In this document: piece by piece, positions 54,024 to 63,323 of the stretch
How positions within the stretch are numbered: position 1 is the first letter of the stretch
How the letters are laid out: every line of letters begins with the position of its first letter
DNA from: Wolfiporia cocos
Taxonomy: Eukaryota > Basidiomycota > Agaricomycetes > Polyporales > Phaeolaceae
Direction of reading: 5' to 3'
Length of the DNA stretch: 64,000 bases
NCBI GenBank assembly: GCA_029448655.1
Contig: JACCLO010000007.1
Span: 3,472,001 to 3,536,000 of the forward strand
Position numbers and translations under genes: made by a program
Notes under the pieces: model-generated
Seen by the model: only the letters and a program-made list of their open reading frames with translations
What the model was told of the DNA's origin: nothing
Databases searched by the model: none

Positions 54024-55168
54024 TGTCACGGTAACCACCGTGCCACCCGCCTCAGCGGGGAACCTCTATATCCGCCTATCCTAACCCCTAAAGCCCTCCA
54101 TCCCCCATAGGCGGAGAACAAGAAGGCACGTCTATTGAGACGTCCTGCCGTATTGCCCAGACTAGCAGGTAAAGGAATAAAGACGAGGTGGATGCAATGA
54201 ATAGAGGCCCCCACGCCCAAGTAGGACGTAGCAGGCTTTGTCGACTAAGACCCTGCACGCAGAGACGAGCAAGCAGACGGTATATGAAAGGTTGCCAGGG
54301 GACACGCCCCCAACGACGAGAAGATAAGTTCTGAGGAGTACCTCAGAACGCTACCTAGTATATATACATGTGGACGCAGACCCCTATAGCTACAAGACCT
54401 GCCCTAATGGCGTGGTCTGTGCACACTGTGACTACGCCGCACATGACTAAGTAACGATCGTGACTCCAGTGACGTACCACGTGACCTATGTAAGAGATAA
54501 GATATGGCGAAGACTTATCTATTTCCCAAGCACGTGCAGTCCCGGGCGGCTAGGTATAACGTAGCGAATATCTGGGGAATAAAGGTGAGTAAATCGACAG
54601 GGAACCCCTTTATTCCCCAGATATTCGCTACGTTATACCTAGCCGCCCGGGACTGCACGTGCTTGGGAAATAGATAAGTCTTCGCCATATCTTATCTCTT
54701 ACATAGTTCACGTGGTACGTCACTGGAGTCACGATCGTTACTTAGTCATGTGCGGCGTAGTCACAGTGTGCACAGACCACGCCATTAGGGCAGGTCTTGT
54801 AGCTATAGGGGTCTGCGTCCACATGTATATATACTAGGTAGCGTTCTGAGGTACTCCTCAGAACTTATCTTCTCGTCGTTGGGGGCGTGTCCCCTGGCAA
54901 CCTTTCATATACCGTCTGCTTGCTCGTCTCTGCGTGCAGGGTCTTAGTCGACAAAGCCTGCTACGTCCTACTTGGGCGTGGGGGCCTCTATTCATTGCAT
55001 CCACCTCGTCTTTATTCCTTTACCTGCTAGTCTGGGCAATACGGCAGGACGTCTCAATAGACGTGCCTTCTTGTTCTCCGCCTATGGGGGATGGAGGGCT
55101 TTAGGGGTTAGGATAGGCGGATATAGAGGTTCCCCGCTGAGGCGGGTGGCACGGTGGTTACCGTGACA
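54024..55168. repeat. 562-bp inverted repeat (head-to-head LTR arms)
   Basis: Arm 54024-54585 and arm 54607-55168 are reverse complements with no net indel (paired positions sum to 109192). The only mismatch I found is 54485/54707. The spacer is 54586-54606. The final 27 or so bases of the normal LTR are absent from the middle. Confidence 0.95.
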
Positions 55169-55561
55169 CAGTCGCGGTGGCCGCGGTGGTCGCAGTGGTC
55201 GCGGTGGTCGCGGTGGTCGCGGAAGGAGGTCGCGGTGGTCGCGAGGGTCGTGAAACAGGGTCGTGAGGGTCGCGGGCGGCAGTTGCGGGGGTCGTGGAGA
55301 TCCATGGTGATATCTCTGTGGCTGCGATGCAGGTCATTCTAGTAGCAGTAGAGGTTGATATGGTGCCTATGTATACAGAACTGTTCTCCTTATGTACATG
55401 TCCTGACCAAGGCTTCTTTATGTTATGCGAATTGAGATTGAAAGCCACATCTGCTTTGGTTGAAGCTGAGACCTTGTTTCATGATCCCTGGTTCTCAGAC
55501 TCATTTTGGATGTATTTTCCGGTGCTCATATACAAGTGAAACTCCTCATGGCTTTTCCTAT
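55169..55561. other. Intergenic DNA between the TET/JBP and KDZ genes with the rest of the TCGCG array
   Basis: The array occupies 55169-55290. The remainder is unassigned and reaches the stop of the KDZ fragment. Confidence 0.6.
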
Positions 55562-56312
55562 TTATGTGTGGCCCTTGAATGTGCTAGCTGCAGACTGAGC
55601 CATCTCTACCCACATTGCCTGCTGTTGAAAAGCATATGCCTCTGCTCCTCGTTGGGCTGTTCCATCTGCTATCTCCTGCCAATCCCTCGCCCTCTTCTCA
55701 AAATATCTCACCGTCCAATTCATCTCTGCCAGCACGATGGCATGCTCCTCTTTCCATCTATCATTTCTTGCCTTGGTCCTTAGCCAGTTCACCCGTTGCA
55801 CTTTCAGCTCACATCAATAGGTGGACGTGCTGACCAGGACAGCTTGGAGACTCACATTCAGCCAACCAGTCAGACTGGCTGGTGTCCCCTGCCACATCCA
55901 CCGCCCAGATCCAGGACATGGGCTGGTTGTGCATGCCCTGGACTGTGTTGTCCATTATGTGAGTGATTGCCTTGAGGTCTTGTGGCTTGAGAACCTTGTA
56001 CTTTGCCAGTATATCCCCGTTGGCCCCGAGCCGTTCCATTGCCCGTCTTGCCTGTGTATAGACCCGTGCGTGTCGAGCCACCATCTTGGCCACCACCTGC
56101 ACTTCGCCCCATGCCCGTGTCTTTGTTTGCTGGCTGTTGGATGGCCTCACTCTGTTCCGGAACAGGAATGACTTGTGTCCGATCGCCACTCGGATCTCAT
56201 GCAGGGCATCATTGGCCTGTCCTTGCCGTAGCTGTAGCTCCACCTCAGCGATGTGCCCCCATCCTCTTCTCTCGATTGCTGATGCCCCGAGCTGTGAAGG
56301 TAATGAAAGGCA
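55562..56312 (-). pseudogene. KDZ transposase, C-terminal fragment
   Basis: On the minus strand an exon from about 56312 to 55856 and a last exon 55800-55562 are joined by a 55-nt GT..AG intron and end in TAA. Recognisable KDZ-type features: LPSQLG, the helix AEVELQLRQGQANDALHEIR, MSWIWAVD, then RVNWLRTKARNDRWKEE and EMNWTVRYFEKRA..W. These are the helical C-terminal segments of basidiomycete Kyakuja-Dileera-Zisupton transposases as I know them. The catalytic and Cys-rich N-terminal parts are missing, because upstream sequence has been replaced by Element 3. It is convergent with the TET/JBP gene, about 590 bp apart before N3 inserted. It is fused in frame with the RT of Element 3. Confidence 0.75.
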
Positions 56313-57851
56313 CGCCTTAACCTTGGTTGGTTGAGGCCAATCAAGAACCCCTTCGTACTTCTTTGGGTCCATCGCAACGGAGTTATGGGAGATAATCATC
56401 CCCAAGTACTCGATGGACTTTTGTTCGAAGAAGCATTTCTCGGGTTTCGCATAGAGGTCGGAATCCTGAAGTCGCTGCAATACGGCTTTGACTAGTTTCC
56501 GATGCTCTTTGAGGTCGTTTCCGAAAATTAGAATATTGTCTAGGTAAACGATAACCTTTCCCGACTGAATGAAGTCGGAAAGGACGCTATTCATCATCGC
56601 TTGGAATGTGCCTGGCGCGTTACAAAAGCCAAAGTACATTACAGTAGCTTCATACAGCCCCCTATGGGTAATGAAGGCTGTTTTCCACTCGTCCCCTTCC
56701 TTTATCCGCACGTTGTTGTACCCTCAACGGAGGTCGATCTTTGTGAAGATTGATGCGGATGCGAGCTGATCTATCAACTCGGATATGCGAGGAATGGGAT
56801 ACTTGTTCTGTACTGTGATTTCGTTTAGCTTTCGATAGTCGACTACCATGCGCAGTGACCCGTCTTTCTTTGCTACAAAGAAAACGGGTGATGCTATCGG
56901 CGATTTGGATTCTCGGATATAACCTTTGCGAAGTTCTTCATCAATCCACTCATCTAAGGAGTTTTGCTGAAGCTTAGACATTGGGTAACGTTTTACGGGT
57001 TTCGGCAGTGTTGCGCCTTCGACAAAGTCGATGGCGTGGTCATAGTCCTTGCGGACAGGCATCCGCTCTGACGCCTTGTGACTGAACACTGTCGGACCAA
57101 ACTCATGATACTCTTTAGGGACTAGCGATCTCCACTTTTCAGTTGAAGACGAGTCTAAGGATTCTTCATCCTTTTCGAGTATCTCTGCTACAAGTTGAGC
57201 TAGAGTTTTGTTATCTTCGTTATCTAGCTGCGATAGCCAGTTAACGAAGGGATTGTCGGAATCTCCTTCTCCTAGTGTGTCCAGAGGAAGATCCCATATG
57301 CTGACCACTTCGTCAGGGAGTTCATCTGCCTCCTCCTCCGACGGTTTGGCGGGTCTTTGCCTTTTAGCAGCATGTATGCATTTTCCTTCTTTTGTACACC
57401 GGTCATAAGATATCGTTCCTGCACTCCAGTCGAAGTGCGGGTTATGACGTGTAAACCATTCGTACCCTAGTATAAGATCTTGACCACTAAGTTTAGTTAC
57501 GGCGAGACCGACAGTCTCCTTATGAATGCCGTGGACCATGAAGGCCTTAACTAAAGTGTCGATCTTTCCCGCTTTGTTGTAGGTGCCGTCTGCATTATGT
57601 ACGTTAATGACTGGGCGAAGCGGTTGGGTTAACAGGTTATTGGCGGTGACGAAGTCGGAATTAATGACGCTAATTTGAGCGCCACTATCTACAAGCGCTG
57701 TAGCCTGTACTTTCTTTCCGTATACCCAGAGATCCACGTTAATCTTGAAAGATGTAGACGTGTCGCGCGATTGATTATGATAAATATTATTGATCTCTGC
57801 AGTGGGTACCATACAACTACGCTCGGTCATCATACATGGACAGGCCGTCAC
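56313..57851 (-). pseudogene. pol: Element 3 Pol: protease and reverse transcriptase, truncated
   Basis: The frame is -1 relative to Gag. It contains a retropepsin ([12 protein letters not shown]), an acidic connector, and RT up to the thumb region (LDW.QPTKVK). A TGA at 56724-56726 replaces the Trp of the LRWGYNN motif that is intact in Element 1; the change is a G-to-A in sense. Beyond it the frame reopens and carries YLDNILIF, where the catalytic YLDD has become YLDN. RNase H, integrase and chromodomain are missing because the sequence switches at about 56312 to the KDZ gene. It is non-functional. Confidence 0.85.
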
Positions 57852-59818
57852 ATACGATCGTAGTAAAAATCCGAAGTATATTTTTTCTTTAAGAGCCGCT
57901 TCGGCGGCTCCGAGAGGGTGGACTGGTGAGCGATAACACCAGTCGTGTCGGGGACGGTATCCTTATCGGCGTCCGAGTCCGTCGCCGCGACCTCCTCGAT
58001 GTGCGCGTGGGTGAGCATCCCCACGGTGGATGTGGTTGCGCTCTGCCCCTCGTCGTTGTCCTCCTCGTCCGTCTCATATCTTTCAATGATACGGACGAAG
58101 CGGCGCTTCTTTCCGTCGTTAGCAGGTGCCGGCCTGCTCGACGTCGTCGATGTGTTTGATGACGACCCGGCTGTCATCTTGGACGCTGAGGGGGCGGTTC
58201 CCTTCGGCTGGCCCTTCCACTTGCAATCGTTCCAGCCGGTCGTACAGTTGTCGCGACCGCACTGGGCGCACTTGTGGGGGGGAGAGACTAGAATTCTCTT
58301 CCCATCCTTGAGTACGCGCCACGATGCATCGGGCCTAGCGTTGTCGGGTAAGCCCTGCCCTGCCTTCTTCGTCTTGGTGCCCCCACCGCTGGCGGTCTTT
58401 TCAGATCCGCTGGTTTGGGACGTAGTGATAGTGGCGGCCTTTTTGCCGCCCGAGCTTCCCTCCACCTTCTTCGTCTCCTTCTTCCCGTCTTCGAAGATAC
58501 TCCCGGAAATAGCGTCGGGGTACGCATCCTTGTAGAACTCGATAGCCATATCGAGATACTTTTCCCACTCGGTGGGGGCGGGGTGCTTGATGATCTTCAA
58601 CATCGAGAAGCCATCGCGTACCTTTTCGGGTAACGCGTCCTTGAGCTCCTCCAGCACCGTCGAGTTCTCGGACTTCGCCGCTTTGACAAGTTGGCGAAGT
58701 CTTTCTGCGTACGTGAAGAAGTTGGCTTTCGCCTTCTTCTTCCCCTCGTCGCCGAAATACCCTTTGATCTCCTTACGGGCCACCTCCTGGTCCGTCTTCT
58801 TCCCGTAGACGCGCTCCATATCGTCTTCGAACTCCTTCCACGTTCCTAGGGACTTCGTTACGTCTACCGAGTCCCTAATCCTCTTTTCCTGATATTGGAA
58901 AGCCGACCCTGATAGACGCTGCAGGGCTTCGACGATCTGCTCCCGGTCCTGGTAGATTTTTGCTACCGAGAAGTACATGATGCACTTCTGGATCCATTCC
59001 TTCACTGGGATTTTTGATCCATCCCCGGTGAAGGTCGGTGGGGGCGTCGCCTTGGGGCGGAGAGGTGCTACTCCAGCCGGAGTAGTGGTGGTGGTGGATG
59101 TGGAGGCGGCTGTCGTGGTGGCAGCGGCCTCGAGTTTGGCGAGGCGATCGGCGAGATCGCGTGTGGTCGTGGACTCCAATTTTCGGAGTCTGGTGAGGGC
59201 GGAGTCGAGGTCGTCACGGGTCGACTTGACCCGGTTTTCCGATGCTGTTAGGCGCGCCTCCAGAAACTTGGTGTACTGGCGGTGCTCGTCTGCCCTGTGA
59301 AGGACGAGACGTAGCCTGGAGTCGAGAGTGTATCGGAATCGACGAAGTTCCTCGTCCGTGTACCTTGCCGCGACGTTGGCGTTCTCGTTCATGAAGTTCA
59401 GACATAACTGAAATGTCTGGCGTAGAGCGATATGCTCTGCTTCGGGTATGGACTCATATGCGTCTTCGGCCACCTCGAATTCCTCCCTGACGGGTAGGAC
59501 TTCCTGACTCTCAAACTCCAAAGCCGTGTACTCGCCAAAAATCGGCGGTAACTGCTTGTTCCCGACTACGGGGCCCGAGAAGTGGGACGGCCAGAGCTCT
59601 GATGGGGGGAGTTTGGGTCGAGGGGCTGAACGGGGAGCGGGCGTGCGTGGTGCACGTGCGACGGGTGTGGGGGAGGTGGTTCGCTCCGGGGTGTGCACGG
59701 GTGTGTTAACCGCGGTGCGGGAGCCGGATGCTTCGGGTTGCGACATTGCTAAAAACCTGGTGAGCACTTGTTTGACAAAAGCGCGGGACAGCCTGTAAAA
59801 GGAGGAGAACCGAAGCAA
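57848..59818 (-). CDS. gag: Gag polyprotein of Element 3
   Basis: 656 aa. A basic, Pro-rich N-terminus (about 20-80) is followed by an acidic helix-rich region, a coiled coil (about 165-235) and the capsid-like domain ([30 protein letters not shown]) closely similar in layout to Gag of Element 1. The Cys cluster [16 protein letters not shown] near residue 515 lacks the His of a CCHC knuckle, an odd variant. The C-terminus overlaps Pol by 4 bp (stop within TATGTGA), with Pol in the -1 frame. The reading frame is intact although Pol is dead. The nearer ATG at about residue 25 (MSQPEASGS) is an alternative start. Confidence 0.85.
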   Translation of the reverse strand: MLRFSSFYRLSRAFVKQVLTRFLAMSQPEASGSRTAVNTPVHTPERTTSPTPVARAPRTPAPRSAPRPKLPPSELWPSHFSGPVVGNKQLPPIFGEYTALEFESQEVLPVREEFEVAEDAYESIPEAEHIALRQTFQLCLNFMNENANVAARYTDEELRRFRYTLDSRLRLVLHRADEHRQYTKFLEARLTASENRVKSTRDDLDSALTRLRKLESTTTRDLADRLAKLEAAATTTAASTSTTTTTPAGVAPLRPKATPPPTFTGDGSKIPVKEWIQKCIMYFSVAKIYQDREQIVEALQRLSGSAFQYQEKRIRDSVDVTKSLGTWKEFEDDMERVYGKKTDQEVARKEIKGYFGDEGKKKAKANFFTYAERLRQLVKAAKSENSTVLEELKDALPEKVRDGFSMLKIIKHPAPTEWEKYLDMAIEFYKDAYPDAISGSIFEDGKKETKKVEGSSGGKKAATITTSQTSGSEKTASGGGTKTKKAGQGLPDNARPDASWRVLKDGKRILVSPPHKCAQCGRDNCTTGWNDCKWKGQPKGTAPSASKMTAGSSSNTSTTSSRPAPANDGKKRRFVRIIERYETDEEDNDEGQSATTSTVGMLTHAHIEEVAATDSDADKDTVPDTTGVIAHQSTLSEPPKRLLKKKYTSDFYYDRM

Positions 59819-59940
59819 AAAGGTACGTAATTACTAAAAATATCTACTGCCATGTGTTGTGCCTTTCTTGAGCGCGAGCTTGAAGTCACACCAGTAGAAG
59901 CGTTAAAGCAAGACCCCTTATCAGGTGGTCTGCGAGGGTT

Positions 59941-60784
59941 TTACATTTGGTGGACGGGGAACCATACATTGAGGGCGTTAATGCCCCGTATTATACGTTG
60001 TATGTGTTCTCTATCTACGCTAGGATATCCAGTCATAAAGTTCCCTACGATCTTACAGTTCTTAACTAACAGCCGCATTTGGCTGTTGTCGATCCGGTCC
60101 ATAAGGACCGCCTCGATGAATCCCTTGCATACCGTTTGGAGATCCCGTATAAGGTTGGTTACCTCATAGGTGGGATGTCCGTTGCAGAGATCCGCGTTCG
60201 CCACGATGCAAGTATACACCGGGGACAATACCTTCACGGTCTCTAGTAGCGTGGGTATCACCTTGGCACCCCAGTCGAACTTCTTCTCCGTGCAGGAGAT
60301 GTCGAAGACGTTGAAGTCTCGAGGGATGTCGTAGAGGCGTCTTTCAGCCCACTCGGCCCGCGGTAAGCGGACGAGGTCGACGATCTTCTGGAGTTCGTCG
60401 GGCGTGAGGATCCGGTTCATAAGCGACTGGTCGGGGGGCGGAGGGGCGCGTAGAGCGCAGGAAGCTGCGTCGGCCTCGACGTGGCGAGCTACTTCGGCTT
60501 CTTCCTCTAAGCGTCGCTCGAGGGCGCGCTTAGCAGAAAGGGCCGCGTACTCTCGCATGGCCTTAGCTTCTTCTTCCGCTATCTGCTGGTTCCTTGTTTT
60601 GATGGCTACGGGGCGGAGGCGAGGCCCGTGGTACCTCCTTTCGGCTCTTGGACGGAATGTCCCAGAGCTCCGGTTTGCCGTTGGCCGCGTTGGTAACTAC
60701 CATCTTATCCGGCATCTTGCCGGTGTCACCCTTCTGCTTCTGCTTCTTAACGATCGGGCCGGCCCTCAGGCGAGCCTCAACCAT
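59941..60784 (-). pseudogene. ORF0 of Element 3, frameshifted
   Basis: Same position as ORF0 of Element 1 (just upstream of gag, 122 bp away). The first part (60784 to about 60610) starts MVEARLRAGPIVKK and carries GKPELWDIP, matching GKLHLWEIP of Element 1. A one-base frame change near 60600 is needed to enter the second part, a Glu/Arg/Ala coiled coil (about 60580-60470) followed by the helical domain with KKFDWGAKVIPTLLETV and MRLLVKNCKIVGN, which align with VIPMLEGTL and WRIMKKYCKQLGN of Element 1. The order coiled coil then helical domain is conserved. Function unknown. Confidence 0.75.
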
Positions 60785-61435
60785 CTTGATGGACTTCTCT
60801 TGTCACTCGGCAGGCATGGCTGTGTAACTACGTGAGAAAGCTGTACTACAACTATATAAAAAATGTCCGGGAACGGCCGTTCTTGATGCGGTAAGGTGTC
60901 ATGTCGGTGTGTTGACGACGGCGTGCATCTCTCTCATACACATCCAGAGTGGAAGATACAACGGGTCCCGCTTCCCTTGCGGTCCCGGTAACAGGCCAGA
61001 TTAGGGTATTACACCCATGCTGGCTAGCCGCAGCGCTCCCAAACGTCCACTGCAGGCAAGCTAGCCGCCGCTGAGAAGCGGTGACCGGGAGATCCCGTTA
61101 AGGTTCAATCCCATGTGGTCATTAGGCCGGCAAGCCGGGTTTTAGTCTGGTTCCCGAAGGAACGAGGCTGTGTCCTTTCGTCTGGACAATAAACGTGTTA
61201 CTAAGTAACGGGGATAGGTCTGGGACATCGCCCAAGTCTGATCCACCGCCGCCGTTCACATTAACGGCCCTTTGCAGGTACCGCTAATAACCTATTGAAT
61301 GGCTGGTCGTCGCCATGTATCCCCCAGATCCCAATACAAAAAATACCTGTAAAGGAATCGACACCAAACCGCCGGCCTAGAAACACAAATCCCCAGGGCC
61401 AAAAGGCCGGGGGGCGATAAACAGAATAGTTCTAA
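60785..61435 (-). promoter_or_regulatory. Leader of Element 3
   Basis: Non-coding. It carries the self-priming segment at 61423-61433 (AGAATAGTTCT) and, at 61315-61330, the 16-mer ATGTATCCCCCAGATC also found in the Element 1 leader. Confidence 0.65.
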
Positions 61436-62039
61436 TGACGCAGACACTCACTAAGACTGAATATAAATGTTGAGGGGCGGTGTCGATAAGTGTGAGGTGT
61501 AAGAGTCAAGCAGTTGGTAAGAACAACTAGTCGATTGTCGAGGAGAACTATTCTGAGTCTACAACGTACTCAGAGGCCAGCTTATATACATGAAGGGTAA
61601 GACCCATAACACCGTAGGTAAGACTAGAGATACCGCAGGGCGTAGGGTTATGTACCGGTAATGGTACGACCCGAAGCTTGTGATAGTTCCTAAGGTCACT
61701 GACTGAGCGTAAGGCTACAGCATGTGACGTGAGTTGGGCCGCTGACTGAGCGAGAGGCTGCGGCAGGTGACGCGAGTCACTAGAAAGCCATGTGACGTGT
61801 GGCAACGTATGTTGTGAACTCTTTGTAGGGTCACGTGCAGGAAAGATAAGATGTGTCTACAGATAAGACGAGGCGCCTGTGATAGGCGCTGAGCTAATGT
61901 GCACAAGAGATAAGATAAGAGCTATCTACGAGAGTGAGATAAGGGTGAGACATAACGTGATATGGAAAGCGAGTAGAACGAGCTGTAGAAAATCAGAGAA
62001 AATAGGGAAAAATAGGGAAAAATAAGAGAAACCGTGACA
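61436..62039 (-). repeat. 5' LTR of Element 3 (604 bp)
   Basis: TGACGCAG..ACCGTGACA. In sense, TGTATATAAG is followed by a CTGAGT..ACTCAG hairpin and the self-primer AGAATAGTTCT. The left start has CGCAG where most families have CACAG. Confidence 0.85.
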
Positions 62040-62346
62040 GTAAGCCCACATTCCGTCGTACTATATACACGCTAGTGTCTACTACCGAGACTGCCCTAAA
62101 CTACTGGTCTGTGCACCATGTAACTATGGGTCATGTGCTAGGTAACGAGTATGTAACAGTGTGACCATGAGTGACAGTACCTGAGGCGCGCGCTACCCTA
62201 CAGCGCTAACCGGACGACCAGGTGACCTGCAATATCTGGGAGAGACGCTGGAGGTAGCTATGGAGTAGAGGCGCGGCGTACGCCTAGCGCCGCACATACA
62301 ACCTATAGCGAGGGAGTCTAAATTAATAAAGGAATAATTTGTGACA
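62040..62346. repeat. Partial LTR of the N1 family
   Basis: From GTAAGCCCACATTCCGTCG to TTTGTGACA it matches the right half of the N1 LTR (for example 23683-23989). The left half is missing: Element 3 inserted into it and the far side was later deleted. Confidence 0.8.
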
Positions 62347-63323
62347 GTATGCATCCCCTTAGGGGGCTTGAGGACAAGACGTATACTTGGGTTCTGGGGG
62401 AAATATTATGCCTGATCCCCAAGGCTAAGGGGGCGCCTCTGTGCGCAGTATTGAGGACCCAGGACACCGCTTCTCTAGAAATAGGAAGTGGTTACTGCGG
62501 CGATCACCACGTCTTCGCCCATATGACGTAAGGGCCTGTCATAAATTCTCAGAAATAGGTACCCCCCCTGTCTCGAACCAAGGGCTGTAGGGTACTATGG
62601 TCATGTGACGTAGAATAGGCGGTCCCGCGTAGTGTAACGGTTACGCGTAGCATAGCGCGGCTACCCAGGCCACGTGATAGGCTTACGTATGCAGAGGCTG
62701 TGTAGATAGCGCACGGACCCTTACTTGAGGGCGGGCCTTACTGCCTGCCACGCGCATCTCCTCATGTATATAAGGCTTGTCGTCTGGGGCTTACTCCCCA
62801 GACTTGTCAATCTCGTTGTTGGGGGCGCTTCCCCTCTTACTGCTACCACTAGGCGTGCGCACTTGAGCCCAACCTTCTCACCTCGCTATGCGACTCCTAT
62901 ACTGAGTCTTTACGGCGTTGTACCTCGTCTATACGACTTGGAGCAGGAGGATATGAGGCTATACGCGTATGTCCTATGTCAGTTTGTGACAGGGCCAGCC
63001 TTAGTCGCTTGCGACAGGGTCTGTGGGAAAGCCATAGCGCTTAAGCCAATAAGCCGGAGCTAACAAGTCTCCGGCTGTGGCGCCATCTGCTATCAGGTGG
63101 ATAAGCTCGCGTACTGGTCCCCATAGGTTCTAGGCTGGGAGTCCGGCTCCAGCGGTGTGTAAACACCCGAATCCGTTCCTGGCATGTAGGCCCATGACCA
63201 GTGTACCCCCCGTTTTCGACTCGAAAGTAGACCCTCATGCATACATCAAGAAGCAGATCTAGGCCCTTTTATTTTTAGACCCACACTTAGAATACGTAGT
63301 AGCTTACGTGTAAGAACCTAGCC
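62347..63323 (+). promoter_or_regulatory. Leader of Element 4, interrupted by solo LTR L
   Basis: No ORF precedes the ATG at 63324. Position and length (about 520 bp without LTR L) fit a leader upstream of ORF0, as in Elements 1 and 3. The element's own 5' LTR is not visible. Confidence 0.5.
62537..62991 (+). repeat. Solo LTR L (455 bp)
   Basis: TGTCATAAAT..TTTGTGACA, with TSD GGGCC at 62532-62536 and 62992-62996. TGTATATAAGG near 62766 is followed by a CTGGGG..CCCCAG hairpin, placing the promoter on the plus strand. Confidence 0.8.

Larger units (their letters stand above)
52705..55168 (-). mobile_element. Non-autonomous element N3 with an inverted duplicated 5' LTR (palindromic)
   Basis: In minus orientation: 3' LTR 52705-53315 (611 bp, preceded in sense by a polypurine tract, complement of TCACCCCCCCCC), non-coding interior 53316-54023, then a 5' LTR arm 54024-54585, a 21-nt spacer, and an inverted copy of that arm 54607-55168. 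Both outer ends are therefore U5 ends (TGTCACGG..CCGTGACA). The TSD CAGTC is at 52700-52704 and 55169-55173, so the whole structure appears to have integrated as one molecule. The interior shares the leader hairpin with N1 and N2. Confidence 0.85.
56313..62039 (-). mobile_element. Element 3: Ty3/gypsy element with ORF0, 3' half deleted
   Basis: 5' LTR 61436-62039 (604 bp), leader, ORF0 (59941-60784), Gag (57848-59818), PR and partial RT. The 3' half and 3' LTR are missing, so no TSD pair exists. The right end abuts a partial LTR at 62040, into which the element probably inserted. The self-priming segment 61423-61433 is complementary to LTR bases 61544-61554. Confidence 0.85.

Noticed and set aside
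54024..55168. Two independent insertions of opposite LTRs as an explanation of the palindrome
   Set aside because: No TSD lies at the arm junction, the arms meet at an internal hairpin, and a single TSD flanks the whole unit.
62537..62991. LTR L taken as the 5' LTR of Element 4
   Set aside because: It has its own TSD (GGGCC) on both sides, and the bases after it are not complementary to its predicted transcript start, so it is a solo LTR within the leader.
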